Part shown: positions 15,641 through 23,116 of the stretch, piece after piece
Position numbering within the stretch: position 1 is the stretch's first letter
How the letters are laid out: each line of letters opens with the position of its first letter
Assembly (NCBI RefSeq): GCF_000802235.1
Contig: NZ_JTDL01000002.1
Location: 1 to 64,000 of the forward strand
From: Sinomonas humi
Lineage (GTDB): Bacteria; Actinomycetota; Actinomycetes; Actinomycetales; Micrococcaceae
DNA length: 64,000 nucleotides
Direction: 5' to 3'
Notes under the pieces: generated by a model
Databases searched by the model: none
What the model saw: the letters and a program-made list of their open reading frames with translations, nothing else
What the model was told of the DNA's origin: nothing
Program-made: the position numbers and the translations under genes

Positions 15641-17011
15641 CTAGATCCAGTACCGCTCGTCCTCAGTGTCGCCCGGGTGCTGGCGCACCATGCCGGCGGC
15701 GAGGGTTGCACCGTCCTGCGGGTCGATCACGAGGAAGGCACCCGTGCGGCGATGTGCCGCGTACGGCTCTAACGGGAGCGGCGCAGCAAGCCGGAGCTGA
15801 GCCTCGCCGATGTCGTTGAGTTCTAGGCCGGAGGCGGGGGTCACCTCGAAGGTGTCGAGGTCCAGCTTGCCCGTCACCGAGCGCACGAGCGCACGCACGG
15901 TCGACGTCCCATGCTTCACAAGAACCTTCGCGCCCTCGCGCAACGGCTTCGTCGAGAGCCAGCACAGCGAGCCGTAGAGGTCTGCGGTGCTCTCGGGCAG
16001 CGTGCCAGCCGCCGCGATCGTGTCACCACGCGCAACGTCGAACTCGTCCGCGAGCCGCAGTGCCACCGAAAGCGGCGCTGCGGCCTCCTCGAGCAAGCGA
16101 CCGGCGAGGTCGATCGCCACCACGGTCGTCTCGCGCGCAGATTGGCCAGGGGTCACCACGGAGACGCGGTCGCCCACGCGCACAATGCCCTCCGTGACCT
16201 GACCCGCGTAGGCCCGGTAGTCGCGGAACTCGTCGTCGGAGAGCCCGGGTGCAAGGGCACCCTGCGGCCGGATCACGGTCTGGACGGGGAATCGGAAAGC
16301 CTCTTGAGCGTCATCGAGCTCGTCAGTGCTCGGCAGCCCCTCGAGCAGCTCGAGCAGCGTCGGCCCCGCGTACCACGGGGTGCGGCCCGAGCGGTCAACG
16401 ACGTTGTCGCCGTCGAGCGCCGACACCGGCACGGCGACCGCCTCGCGCAGGCCGAGGTCCGCGGCAACCCGCGCAACATCCGCCGAGATGGAGGAGAACA
16501 CCGGCTCGGAGAAGTCCACGAGGTCGATCTTGTTGACCGCGACCACGACGTGCGGCACCCGCAGCAGCGCGGCGACCGAGAGGTGCCGGCGCGTCTGCTC
16601 GAGCACGCCCTTTCGTGCGTCGATGAGAAGGACGACGGCGTCGGCCGTCGAGGCGCCCGTCACCGTGTTCTTCGTGTACTGCACGTGGCCGGGGCAGTCC
16701 GCGAGGATGAAGGTGCGGCGGTCGGTCGCGAAGTAGCGGTAGGCAACGTCGATCGTGATGCCCTGCTCACGCTCGGCGCGGAGGCCGTCCGTGAGGAGCG
16801 CGAGGTCGAGGCCGCCCTTTTCGCCGCCGAACCCGCGCGCCTCGGAAGTCCGCGCGACGGCGTCCAGCTGGTCGGCGAGGATCGCCTTCGAATCGTGGAG
16901 GAGGCGGCCCACCAAAGTGGACTTGCCGTCGTCCACCGATCCAGCAGTGGCGAACCGGAAGAGCGTCCCCTGTTCGAGGGTGGGCTGGGCGAGAGTTGCT
17001 TCAGCAGTCAT
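15641..17011 (-). CDS. cysN: Sulfate adenylyltransferase subunit 1 (GTPase)
   Basis: A 456-residue translation-factor-like GTPase with G1 GSVDDGKST (24-32), G3 DCPGH (105-109) and G4 NKID (160-163), followed by two beta-barrel domains. With CysD it makes APS from sulfate and ATP. It has no C-terminal CysC (APS kinase) extension, so APS rather than PAPS is the expected product. Its ATG overlaps the cysD stop by one base (TGATG), so it is translationally coupled. Confidence 0.94.
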   Translation of the reverse strand: MTAEATLAQPTLEQGTLFRFATAGSVDDGKSTLVGRLLHDSKAILADQLDAVARTSEARGFGGEKGGLDLALLTDGLRAEREQGITIDVAYRYFATDRRTFILADCPGHVQYTKNTVTGASTADAVVLLIDARKGVLEQTRRHLSVAALLRVPHVVVAVNKIDLVDFSEPVFSSISADVARVAADLGLREAVAVPVSALDGDNVVDRSGRTPWYAGPTLLELLEGLPSTDELDDAQEAFRFPVQTVIRPQGALAPGLSDDEFRDYRAYAGQVTEGIVRVGDRVSVVTPGQSARETTVVAIDLAGRLLEEAAAPLSVALRLADEFDVARGDTIAAAGTLPESTADLYGSLCWLSTKPLREGAKVLVKHGTSTVRALVRSVTGKLDLDTFEVTPASGLELNDIGEAQLRLAAPLPLEPYAAHRRTGAFLVIDPQDGATLAAGMVRQHPGDTEDERYWI

Positions 17012-17955
17012 CAGAAGTACCCGTCCTTCTTGCGGTCTTCCATCGCCGCTTCGGAAATCCTGTCGTCGGCGCGGGTCGCCCCGCGCTCGGTGAGGGTCGA
17101 CGCCGCGACCTCGCGGACGACGTCGGCCACCGTGAAGGCGTCGGAGAGCACGGCGCCCGTGCAGGACATATCACCGACCGTGCGGTACCGGACGGTGCGG
17201 ACGACGACGTCCTCCCCCTCGCGGGGCAGGCTCACCTCGCCGACGGCGCGCCACATGCCGTCGCGCTGGAACACGTCACGCTCGTGCGCGTAGTAGATGC
17301 TCGGCAGCTCGATGCCCTCGCGCTCGATGTACCGCCAGATGTCGAGCTCAGTCCAGTTGCTGATCGGGAACGCCCGAACGTGCTGGCCCACGGTGTGGCG
17401 GCCGTTGTAGAGGTTCCACAGCTCCGGGCGCTGATTGCGGGGATCCCACTGGCCGAACTCGTCGCGCAGGGAGAGGATCCGCTCCTTCGCGCGGGCCTTG
17501 TCCTCGTCGCGGCGGCCGCCGCCGAACACGGCGTCGAACTTGTTGGCCGCGATCGTGTCGAGGAGCGGCACGGTCTGAAGCGGGTTGCGGGTGCCGTCGA
17601 CACGCTCCTGGAGCTCGCCGCGGTCGATGTACTCCTGCACGGAGCCGACCACGAGCTTGAGGCCAAGCCGCGCGACGGTCCGGTCACGGAAGTCCAGCAC
17701 CTCGGGGAAGTTGTGGCCGGTGTCCACGTGCAGCACGGGGAACGGGATCTTCCCCGGCCAGAACGCCTTCGCGGCGAGGTGCAGCATGACCACGGAGTCC
17801 TTGCCGCCCGAGAACAGCATCGCCGGACGCTCGAACTCGGCGACGACCTCGCGGATGATGTGGATCGACTCGGCCTCGAGTGCGTCGAGGAGGCCGAGGG
17901 TGCCGGGCGCCGGGACGACGGCGGGTGCAGGGCTCAGGTCAGTGGGAGCGCTCAT
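17011..17955 (-). CDS. cysD: Sulfate adenylyltransferase subunit 2
   Basis: A 314-residue PP-loop ATP pyrophosphatase with SGGKDS at residues 49-54. The downstream conserved blocks LHVDTGHNFPEVLDFRD and GGGRRDEDKARAKER are present. It carries out the adenylyl transfer step in complex with CysN. I chose the ATG at 17955 because it overlaps the cysH stop (ATGA); an in-frame ATG five codons upstream is possible. Confidence 0.94.
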   Translation of the reverse strand: MSAPTDLSPAPAVVPAPGTLGLLDALEAESIHIIREVVAEFERPAMLFSGGKDSVVMLHLAAKAFWPGKIPFPVLHVDTGHNFPEVLDFRDRTVARLGLKLVVGSVQEYIDRGELQERVDGTRNPLQTVPLLDTIAANKFDAVFGGGRRDEDKARAKERILSLRDEFGQWDPRNQRPELWNLYNGRHTVGQHVRAFPISNWTELDIWRYIEREGIELPSIYYAHERDVFQRDGMWRAVGEVSLPREGEDVVVRTVRYRTVGDMSCTGAVLSDAFTVADVVREVAASTLTERGATRADDRISEAAMEDRKKDGYF

Positions 17956-18656
17956 ACGTGGAGTCCGCATTCTGTCTTGTCAGTGCCGGACCAGCGGCCG
18001 GCTCGGGGGTCTTCTCCTGGGGCTACTGCGCGGGTACAGGGCGAGCAGCCGATCGAGAGGAACCCCTGGGCAAGGAGGGGGTTGACGGGCAGGAGGTTGT
18101 CTTCGGAGTACTGCACGAGCTCGTCGAACGACCATGGTGCGACGGGGTTGACCTTGACGAGTCCGTTCTTCTCGTCGAACGTCACGAGCGGCGTGTTGGT
18201 CCGAGTGGGCGCCTCGTCGCGGCGCACGCCGGTGAACCACAGCTCGTAGCCCTCGAGGGAGCGGTGCAGGGGCTCGACCTTGCGCAGGGCGCAGCATCGG
18301 GCAGGATCGCGAGCGAAGAGGTCCTTGCCCTCGGAAGCGTCCTGCTCGGCAACGGTCTGCTCCGGCAGCACGTCGACCATGTTGACGCGAAGGTTCTCTG
18401 CGACCTCGTTCCTCGTCTTGTACGTCTCAGGGAAGTGGTAGCCCGTGTCGAGGAACAGGACGTCGACTCCTGGCAGTTGGTCAGCGACGAGCGCGGGCAG
18501 TACCGCGTCCGCCATCGAACAGGCGACGGCGGTCGCCTCCGTGGCAAAGTTCCTCGCCACCCAGCCGATCACCTCGTTTGCGGACGCTTCCCAGCCGAGC
18601 TCGGCGGCGCCAGCCTCGGCGAGGGCGCGGAGTTCCTCGACAGATCGCTTGCTCAC
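17952..18656 (-). CDS. cysH: Assimilatory adenylyl-sulfate (APS) reductase
   Basis: A 234-residue CysH-family enzyme. It has the iron-sulfur cysteines C121/C122 (CCALRKVEPL) and C204/C207 (GCSPCTR), and the catalytic C230 in TECGLH near the C terminus. The four cluster cysteines mark the [4Fe-4S] type that reduces APS directly, matching the absence of an APS kinase gene here. It gives sulfite for the sulfite reductase next door. The start is GTG at 18656, overlapping the sulfite reductase stop by 4 nt. Confidence 0.93.
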   Translation of the reverse strand: MSKRSVEELRALAEAGAAELGWEASANEVIGWVARNFATEATAVACSMADAVLPALVADQLPGVDVLFLDTGYHFPETYKTRNEVAENLRVNMVDVLPEQTVAEQDASEGKDLFARDPARCCALRKVEPLHRSLEGYELWFTGVRRDEAPTRTNTPLVTFDEKNGLVKVNPVAPWSFDELVQYSEDNLLPVNPLLAQGFLSIGCSPCTRAVAPGEDPRAGRWSGTDKTECGLHV

Positions 18657-20380
18657 TGGAGCGCCTCTTCCTCGGCCGCGAGGGCCCACTCGGCGAAGCT
18701 CTGGTTCTCGTCGGCGCGCTCGGCGAGGTACCGCCGGGTGACCCGCTCCACGTAGTCGGGAAGATCATCAGTGGTGACCTTGAGGCCCCGAACGGTCCGA
18801 CCGGTACCGGCCTCTTCCCGCGTCTCGGAGGCAAGGCCGCCACCGAGGTGCACCTGGAAACCGGGGGTCTGGCCGCCGTTGCCGTCGGGCAGAAGCTGGC
18901 CCTTGAGCCCGATGTCCGCCGTCTGAATGCGAGCGCACGAGTTCGGGCAGCCGTTGATGTGGAGCGTGAGCGGCTTGAGCAGTTCGTTTGCGCCCCCCTT
19001 CTCGCCCGCAAACCGCTTCTCGAGCTCGGCGATCGCGTCCGTTGCGGTGTCCTTCGTGTCCACGATGGCGAGCTTGCAGAACTCGATGCCGGTGCATGCG
19101 ATCGTCGAGCGGCGCCACGGGCTGGGGTTCGCGTAGAGGCCGAGTTCCTCGAGGCCTGCGACGAGTGAGTCGACGCGGTCCTCCTCTACGTCGAGGACGA
19201 CGACCTTCTGGTGCGGCGTGGTGCGGAGCCTCTGCGAGCCGTGCGCCTCGATGAGGTCGGCGAGCTGCAGCAGGACCTCGCCGGAGACGCGGCCCACGGT
19301 GGGCGTCGCGCCGATGTAGAAGCGGCCGTCCTTCTGGCGGTGCACGCCCACATGGTCGCCCGGCGTCGTCGGCTTCTCGGCAGCTGGGCCGTCGGGAAGC
19401 GGCGACGCGAGGTACTCGGTCTCGAGGATGTGCCGGAACTTCTCGGCGCCCCAGTCCGCCACGAGGTACTTGAGGCGAGCGCGGTTGCGCAGGCGACGGT
19501 AGCCGTAGTCGCGGAAGATGCTGGTCACGCCGACCCAGACCTCGGCGGCCCGTGACGGCTCCACAAACGTGCCGAGACGCACTGCGATATGCGCCGACGT
19601 CGACAGCCCGCCGCCGACCCACAGGTCGTAGCCTGGGCCGAGCTCGGGATGGACCACGCCGACGAGCGCGAAGTCGTTGATCTCGTGGACCACGTCTTGG
19701 CTCGGATGTCCGGTGATCGCCGTCTTGTACTTGCGCGGAAGATTCGCGAAGCTCTCGTCGCCGATGTAGCGGTCGGCGATCTCGCGGATCTGCGGCGTGG
19801 GGTCGAGGATCTCGTCGGCCGCGATGCCGGCCACGGGCGAGCCGAGGATGACGCGCGGCACGTCGCCGCAGGCCTCGGTCGTGCGGAGGCCCACGCCCTC
19901 GAGGCGGCGCCAGATCTCGGGCACGTTCTCAATCTCGACCCAGTGCAGCTGGATGTTCTGACGGTCCGTGATGTCGGCCGTGCCGCGGGCGAAGTCGCGC
20001 GAGATGCCGCCGATGACGCGCAGCTGCTCGGTCGTGAGCGCACCGCCGTCGATCCGGACGCGCATCATGAAGTAGCGGTCCTCAAGCTCTTCTGGTTGCA
20101 GCGTCGCGGTCTTGCCGCCGTCGATCCCGGGCTTGCGCTGGGTGTAGAGGCCCCACCACCGGAAGCGGCCGTGGAGATCCGTGGGATCGATGGAGTCGAA
20201 CCCGCCCTTGGCGTAGATGGTCTCGATCCGCTCGCGGACGCTGAGCCCGCCGTCTTGCTGCTTCCAGACCTCATTGCCGTTGAGCGGCTCGGTTCCGTCG
20301 ACCTTCCACTGCCCATTGGGCTTGGAGGAACGAGGCCGGGCCGGGCGTTCGGTGCGCGCGGCGAGGGCTGTGTCAGTCAT
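18653..20380 (-). CDS. sir: Ferredoxin-dependent sulfite reductase
   Basis: A 575-residue siroheme/[4Fe-4S] reductase with the duplicated ferrodoxin-like and catalytic halves of the family. The cluster ligands are visible: C429-x5-C435 (CTGIEFC) and C478-x3-C482 (CPNSC). It reduces sulfite to sulfide with six ferredoxin electrons. Mycobacterium tuberculosis NirA/SirA is the characterised relative, and nitrite as substrate cannot be excluded from sequence alone, but the cysH-cysD-cysN operon argues for sulfite. A TACCCT box 6 nt before the ATG suggests a leaderless message and a promoter of its own. Confidence 0.93.
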   Translation of the reverse strand: MTDTALAARTERPARPRSSKPNGQWKVDGTEPLNGNEVWKQQDGGLSVRERIETIYAKGGFDSIDPTDLHGRFRWWGLYTQRKPGIDGGKTATLQPEELEDRYFMMRVRIDGGALTTEQLRVIGGISRDFARGTADITDRQNIQLHWVEIENVPEIWRRLEGVGLRTTEACGDVPRVILGSPVAGIAADEILDPTPQIREIADRYIGDESFANLPRKYKTAITGHPSQDVVHEINDFALVGVVHPELGPGYDLWVGGGLSTSAHIAVRLGTFVEPSRAAEVWVGVTSIFRDYGYRRLRNRARLKYLVADWGAEKFRHILETEYLASPLPDGPAAEKPTTPGDHVGVHRQKDGRFYIGATPTVGRVSGEVLLQLADLIEAHGSQRLRTTPHQKVVVLDVEEDRVDSLVAGLEELGLYANPSPWRRSTIACTGIEFCKLAIVDTKDTATDAIAELEKRFAGEKGGANELLKPLTLHINGCPNSCARIQTADIGLKGQLLPDGNGGQTPGFQVHLGGGLASETREEAGTGRTVRGLKVTTDDLPDYVERVTRRYLAERADENQSFAEWALAAEEEALQ

Positions 20381-20407
20381 GATTCGAGGGTACGGATCGC
20401 CCCCGGC

Positions 20408-20448
20408 GTGTCCCCAGAGGGGTGCAACGCGATGTCACCGGGGGACAC
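20408..20448. promoter_or_regulatory. Inverted repeat upstream of sulfite reductase
   Basis: GTGTCCCC (20408-20415) is exactly mirrored by GGGGACAC (20441-20448), 26 to 70 bp upstream of the sir start and in its likely -35 region. It could be an operator for sulfur control of the block or a terminator-like stem after the chelatase gene. No U-tract is seen. Confidence 0.4.
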
Positions 20449-20465
20449 ATTTCTTCGTATTCGCG

Positions 20466-21185
20466 TCACGACCCTTGACCGGGCCAGTCCCCTCCCGACT
20501 TCAGTGCTTCGAGGGCCGCGTCGAAACGATCGACCGCGATCCGGGCGACCTCCGGGGCCGGAAGCAGGGGCGGGGCCACGGCATCGGCGCCGGCCTTCGC
20601 GAGCTGGTCATGGAAGTAGCCCGGCGCGAGCAGGTAGCTCGCGACGACGATCCGGCTCACCTCCTCCGCGCGGAGTTCCGCGACGGCGGCAGGCACGCTT
20701 GGCTCGGCGCTCGCGCCGTAGGCCGGCAGGATCCGGTTCGGAATGAGGTGACGGAGCATGTCGGCGAGGCGCTCGACATCGTCCGCCGCCGCCGGATTGG
20801 ACGAGCCCGCCGCCGCGAGCACGACGGCGTCGTCCGGGCCAAGGCCCGTCTGGGCGAGCCGCGCGGCGAGCACCTGCGCAAGCCGGGGATCGGGGCCGAG
20901 GGGCGCGGCCGCCGTCGTCCGCTCCCGCGACTTGACCGCCCTGCCGATGTCCACCTTCACGTGGTAGCCCACGCTCAGGAGGAGAGGGACGACGACGGCC
21001 GGCGCCTCCGTGGGGAGTCCAGCGACGACCTCGGGAAGCTCCGGGCCGTGGACGTCGACGTAGGCGTCGAGAACCGTGAGGTCCGGTCGGGCGGCACGGA
21101 TCTCCTCGACGACCCCGAGGATCGCGGCCTTGCCCTCGGGGTTGCTGGTTCCGTGGGCGCACGCGACGAGGATCGGCCGGGTCAT
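20466..21185 (-). CDS. CbiX-like sirohydrochlorin chelatase family protein
   Basis: A 239-residue protein with two CbiX-like halves. The N-terminal metal-site histidine H11 is in CAHGTSNPEG, and the second half has VVASYLLAPGYFHDQL. Members insert Co2+ or Fe2+ into sirohydrochlorin. Standing first in the sulfur block, it is most likely a ferrochelatase for siroheme. A TAGGCT box lies 6 nt before the ATG (21192-21197), implying a leaderless transcript. It is divergent from the SUKH-like gene across only 57 bp. Confidence 0.85.
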   Translation of the reverse strand: MTRPILVACAHGTSNPEGKAAILGVVEEIRAARPDLTVLDAYVDVHGPELPEVVAGLPTEAPAVVVPLLLSVGYHVKVDIGRAVKSRERTTAAAPLGPDPRLAQVLAARLAQTGLGPDDAVVLAAAGSSNPAAADDVERLADMLRHLIPNRILPAYGASAEPSVPAAVAELRAEEVSRIVVASYLLAPGYFHDQLAKAGADAVAPPLLPAPEVARIAVDRFDAALEALKSGGDWPGQGS

Positions 21186-21242
21186 AGGTGGAGCCTACCG
21201 GGGCGACCGTCCGTGTCGGGACCGACTGGCTAGGATAAAGGC

Positions 21243-21683
21243 ATGAGCGACATGTTCTTGGATAAGTTCCGCGCGCTTGTCCCCAAGTACCTCGGCGATC
21301 CCTGGAAGCCGAGTGACGGGATCTCCGAGGACGAGCTCGACGAGGCCCTTGAGGAGCACGCCTTCACGGTTCCGCTTGTGCTGCGCGAGTTCTACCTCGC
21401 CCTCGGCAACTCAGAGCTCATGGAGGCGTACCACTACTTCTGGGATCCGGAGGAGCTCGAGATCGACGAGGAGGGCTTCCTCATGTTCCTCGAGGACGAG
21501 GACGAGCAGTTCACGTGGGGTCTCCGCTCCGGGGATCTGCGAGTGCCGGACCCGATTGTCTACCGGAAGAACAATGCCCGGGGCGAGTGGGTGTCCGAGG
21601 ACGGAACGTTCTCCGAGTTCACGTTCGACATGTTCGAGTGGGTCTTCTCAACCGCCGAAGACGACGAAGAGGAGCACGTCTAG
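21243..21683 (+). CDS. SUKH/SMI1-KNR4-like small acidic protein
   Basis: A 146-residue, very acidic protein. The pattern LVLREFYLALGNSELMEAYHYF, then LMFLEDEDEQFTWGL, then FSEFTFDMFEW resembles the SMI1/KNR4 (SUKH) fold, in which many members are immunity proteins for toxins. No toxin or polymorphic-toxin gene is adjacent, so it may be an orphan immunity protein or a household SUKH protein. A TAGGAT box 6 nt before the ATG (21231-21236) implies a leaderless transcript. Family assignment is by pattern only. Confidence 0.7.
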   Translation: MSDMFLDKFRALVPKYLGDPWKPSDGISEDELDEALEEHAFTVPLVLREFYLALGNSELMEAYHYFWDPEELEIDEEGFLMFLEDEDEQFTWGLRSGDLRVPDPIVYRKNNARGEWVSEDGTFSEFTFDMFEWVFSTAEDDEEEHV

Positions 21684-21712
21684 GCGGTTCGTTCCCGAGC
21701 CGCGAAAAAGTA

Positions 21713-21751
21713 TTGACGGCTAGGGGCTAGACATATGACAGATCTGTCATA
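21713..21751 (+). promoter_or_regulatory. Orphan promoter-like site with perfect 18-bp palindrome
   Basis: A -35-like TTGACG (21713-21718) is followed 15 bp later by the perfect palindrome TATGACAGATCTGTCATA (21734-21751), whose first six bases can serve as a -10 box. The palindrome looks like a dimeric repressor operator over a promoter. No protein gene follows; a strong hairpin lies about 50 nt downstream. A second perfect palindrome, AGTGGATCCACT, is at 21760-21771, with a partial copy at 21781-21789. Confidence 0.5.
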
Positions 21752-21796
21752 AGCTTGTTAGTGGATCCACTTCAGCCTCCAGTGGATCCGGGTGCG

Positions 21797-21851
21797 AACG
21801 GAAACGGGCCCTGGGAAGCGACATCTGCCGCCACCCAGGGCCCAATCCGTT
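21797..21851 (+). terminator. Strong hairpin in the gene-free region
   Basis: A stem of GGGCCCTGGG (21806-21815) with CCCAGGGCCC (21834-21843), extended by an outer AACGG/CCGTT pair (21797-21801 with 21847-21851). It could terminate the SUKH-like transcript or a short RNA started at the palindromic promoter just upstream. Confidence 0.6.
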
Positions 21852-21854
21852 AAG

Positions 21855-21988
21855 GCGGGCTCCAGCGCGGACCGTTTGGTGGTGGCCTCTAGCGCTGACC
21901 GTTTCGCGGTGGCCCTTTAGCGGCGGCCGTTTCGCGGTGCCTCTAGCGCCGGCCGTTTCGGGGTGCCTCTAGCGCCGGCCGTTTCGCG
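21855..21988. repeat. 26-28 bp minisatellite
   Basis: Four clear tandem units (21882-21908, 21909-21936, 21937-21962, 21963-21988) plus a diverged leading copy. The consensus is close to GTGCCTCTAGCGCCGGCCG followed by TTTCGCG. Each unit holds a CTAG or TTAG. It lies downstream of the SUKH-like gene and does not look coding. Confidence 0.8.
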
Positions 21989-22137
21989 CGGACCCTTTCG
22001 CGCAGCCGCGCCATTTTGACCCACCGTTCTGCGACGCCCTCCTTCGCCGAAACCCCGGACAACCGCCGAGACCCTAGCTCTTTACCACCGGTTTCGGCGC
22101 TAAGGGGCGTTCGCGAGGCGGGGGGGGGGCGCGAGGC

Positions 22138-22680
22138 GCCAGCCACTTTCCCAAGGCCCAGCCACTTCCCACGAACACGCGCTCCCGCCAGAGTCCCGCA
22201 CCACTCCCTCGCGCGAAACCCCGGACAACTGCCGAGACCCTAGGTCTTTACCGCCGGTCTCGGCGCAAGCCCGGGGTTTCGGCGCTAAGGGGCGTTCGCG
22301 AGGCGGGGGGGTCGAAGGCGCCAGCCACTTGCCCAAGGCCCAGCCACTTCCCGCAAACACGTGCTCCCGCAAAAGTCCCGTACCACTCCTTCGCCGAAAC
22401 CCCGGACAACTGCCGAGACCCTAGCTCTTTACCGCCGGTTTCGGCGCAAGCCCGGGGTTTCGGCGCTAAGGGGCGTTCGCGAGGCGGGGGGTTCGAAGGC
22501 GCCAGCCACTTCCCCAAGGCCCAGCCACTTCCCGCGAACACGCGCTCCCGCCGAGTCCCGCACCACTCCTTCGCCGAAACCCTGGACAACTGCCGAGACC
22601 CTAGCTCTTTACCGCCGGTTTCGGCGCTAGGCAGGGGTTTCGGAGCTAAGGGGCGTTCGCGAGCCGGGGTTTCGGCGCAG
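22138..22680. repeat. 181-bp tandem satellite, three copies
   Basis: Large units start with GCCAGCCACTT at 22138, 22320 and 22501 (period 182 and 181 bp), and a truncated copy lies before the first (about 22021-22137). Each holds CTAGCTCTTTACCGCCGGTT or a close variant. The middle unit has a perfect 14-bp inverted repeat CGCCGAAACCCCGG (22392-22405 with 22452-22465). Copies are nearly identical, implying recent amplification or gene conversion. No open frame looks genuine. Confidence 0.85.
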
Positions 22681-22945
22681 GGCGGGGTTCGCGAGGCGGG
22701 GTTTCGGCGCAAGCCCGGGGTTTCGGCGCAGGGCGGGGTTCGCGCGGCGGGGTTTCGGCGCTAGCCCGGGGTTTCGGCGCTAGGCAGGGGTTTCGGCGCT
22801 AAGGGGCGTTCGCGAGGCGGGGTTTCGGCGCAGGGCGGGGTTCGCGAGGCGGGGTTTCGGCGCAAGCCCGGGGTTTCGGCGGTAAGGGGCGTTCGCGAGG
22901 CGGGGTTTCGGCGCAGGGCGGGGGTTTCGGCGCAGGGCGAAGGCC
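22630..22945. repeat. Dense array of GGGGTTTCGGCGC elements
   Basis: The right arm of the satellite breaks into short interspersed units: GGGGTTTCGG followed by CGCAAGCCC, CGCAGGGCG or CGCTAAGGGGCGTTCGCG. About a dozen copies occur here, all in the same orientation. The remaining gap to 23116 has a pair of direct repeats around CGAACCTTTGCGCGC (about 23025-23062) and no recognisable gene. Confidence 0.8.
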
Positions 22946-23116
22946 CCGAAGGGCGCAGCCGCTTCCCCGAGGGCCGCAGCCGCTCCCCCACCGAAGGCCA
23001 GCTCGAGCGGGTGTTGAACGAGAACGTACCTTCGCGCCAAGAGCGAACCTTTGCGCGCGCTAAAACCTACGCCTTCGCAACAGACATCCGCCCTCGGCGT
23101 CGAGCCAGGCACGGAA

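Noticed and set aside
21734-21811. A cluster of cloning-type restriction sites (CATATG, AGATCT, AAGCTT, GGATCC twice, GGGCCC) suggesting vector sequence
   Set aside because: The sites are parts of natural-looking palindromes and a hairpin in a moderately GC region, they are irregularly spaced, and flanking DNA is continuous with the chromosome. No vector gene is seen.
22021-22990. CRISPR array, or a set of repeat-rich genes
   Set aside because: There are no regular direct repeats of 28-37 bp with unique spacers; the 181-bp units are wholly repetitive. Open frames across them are low-complexity shadows in several frames with no start signals.
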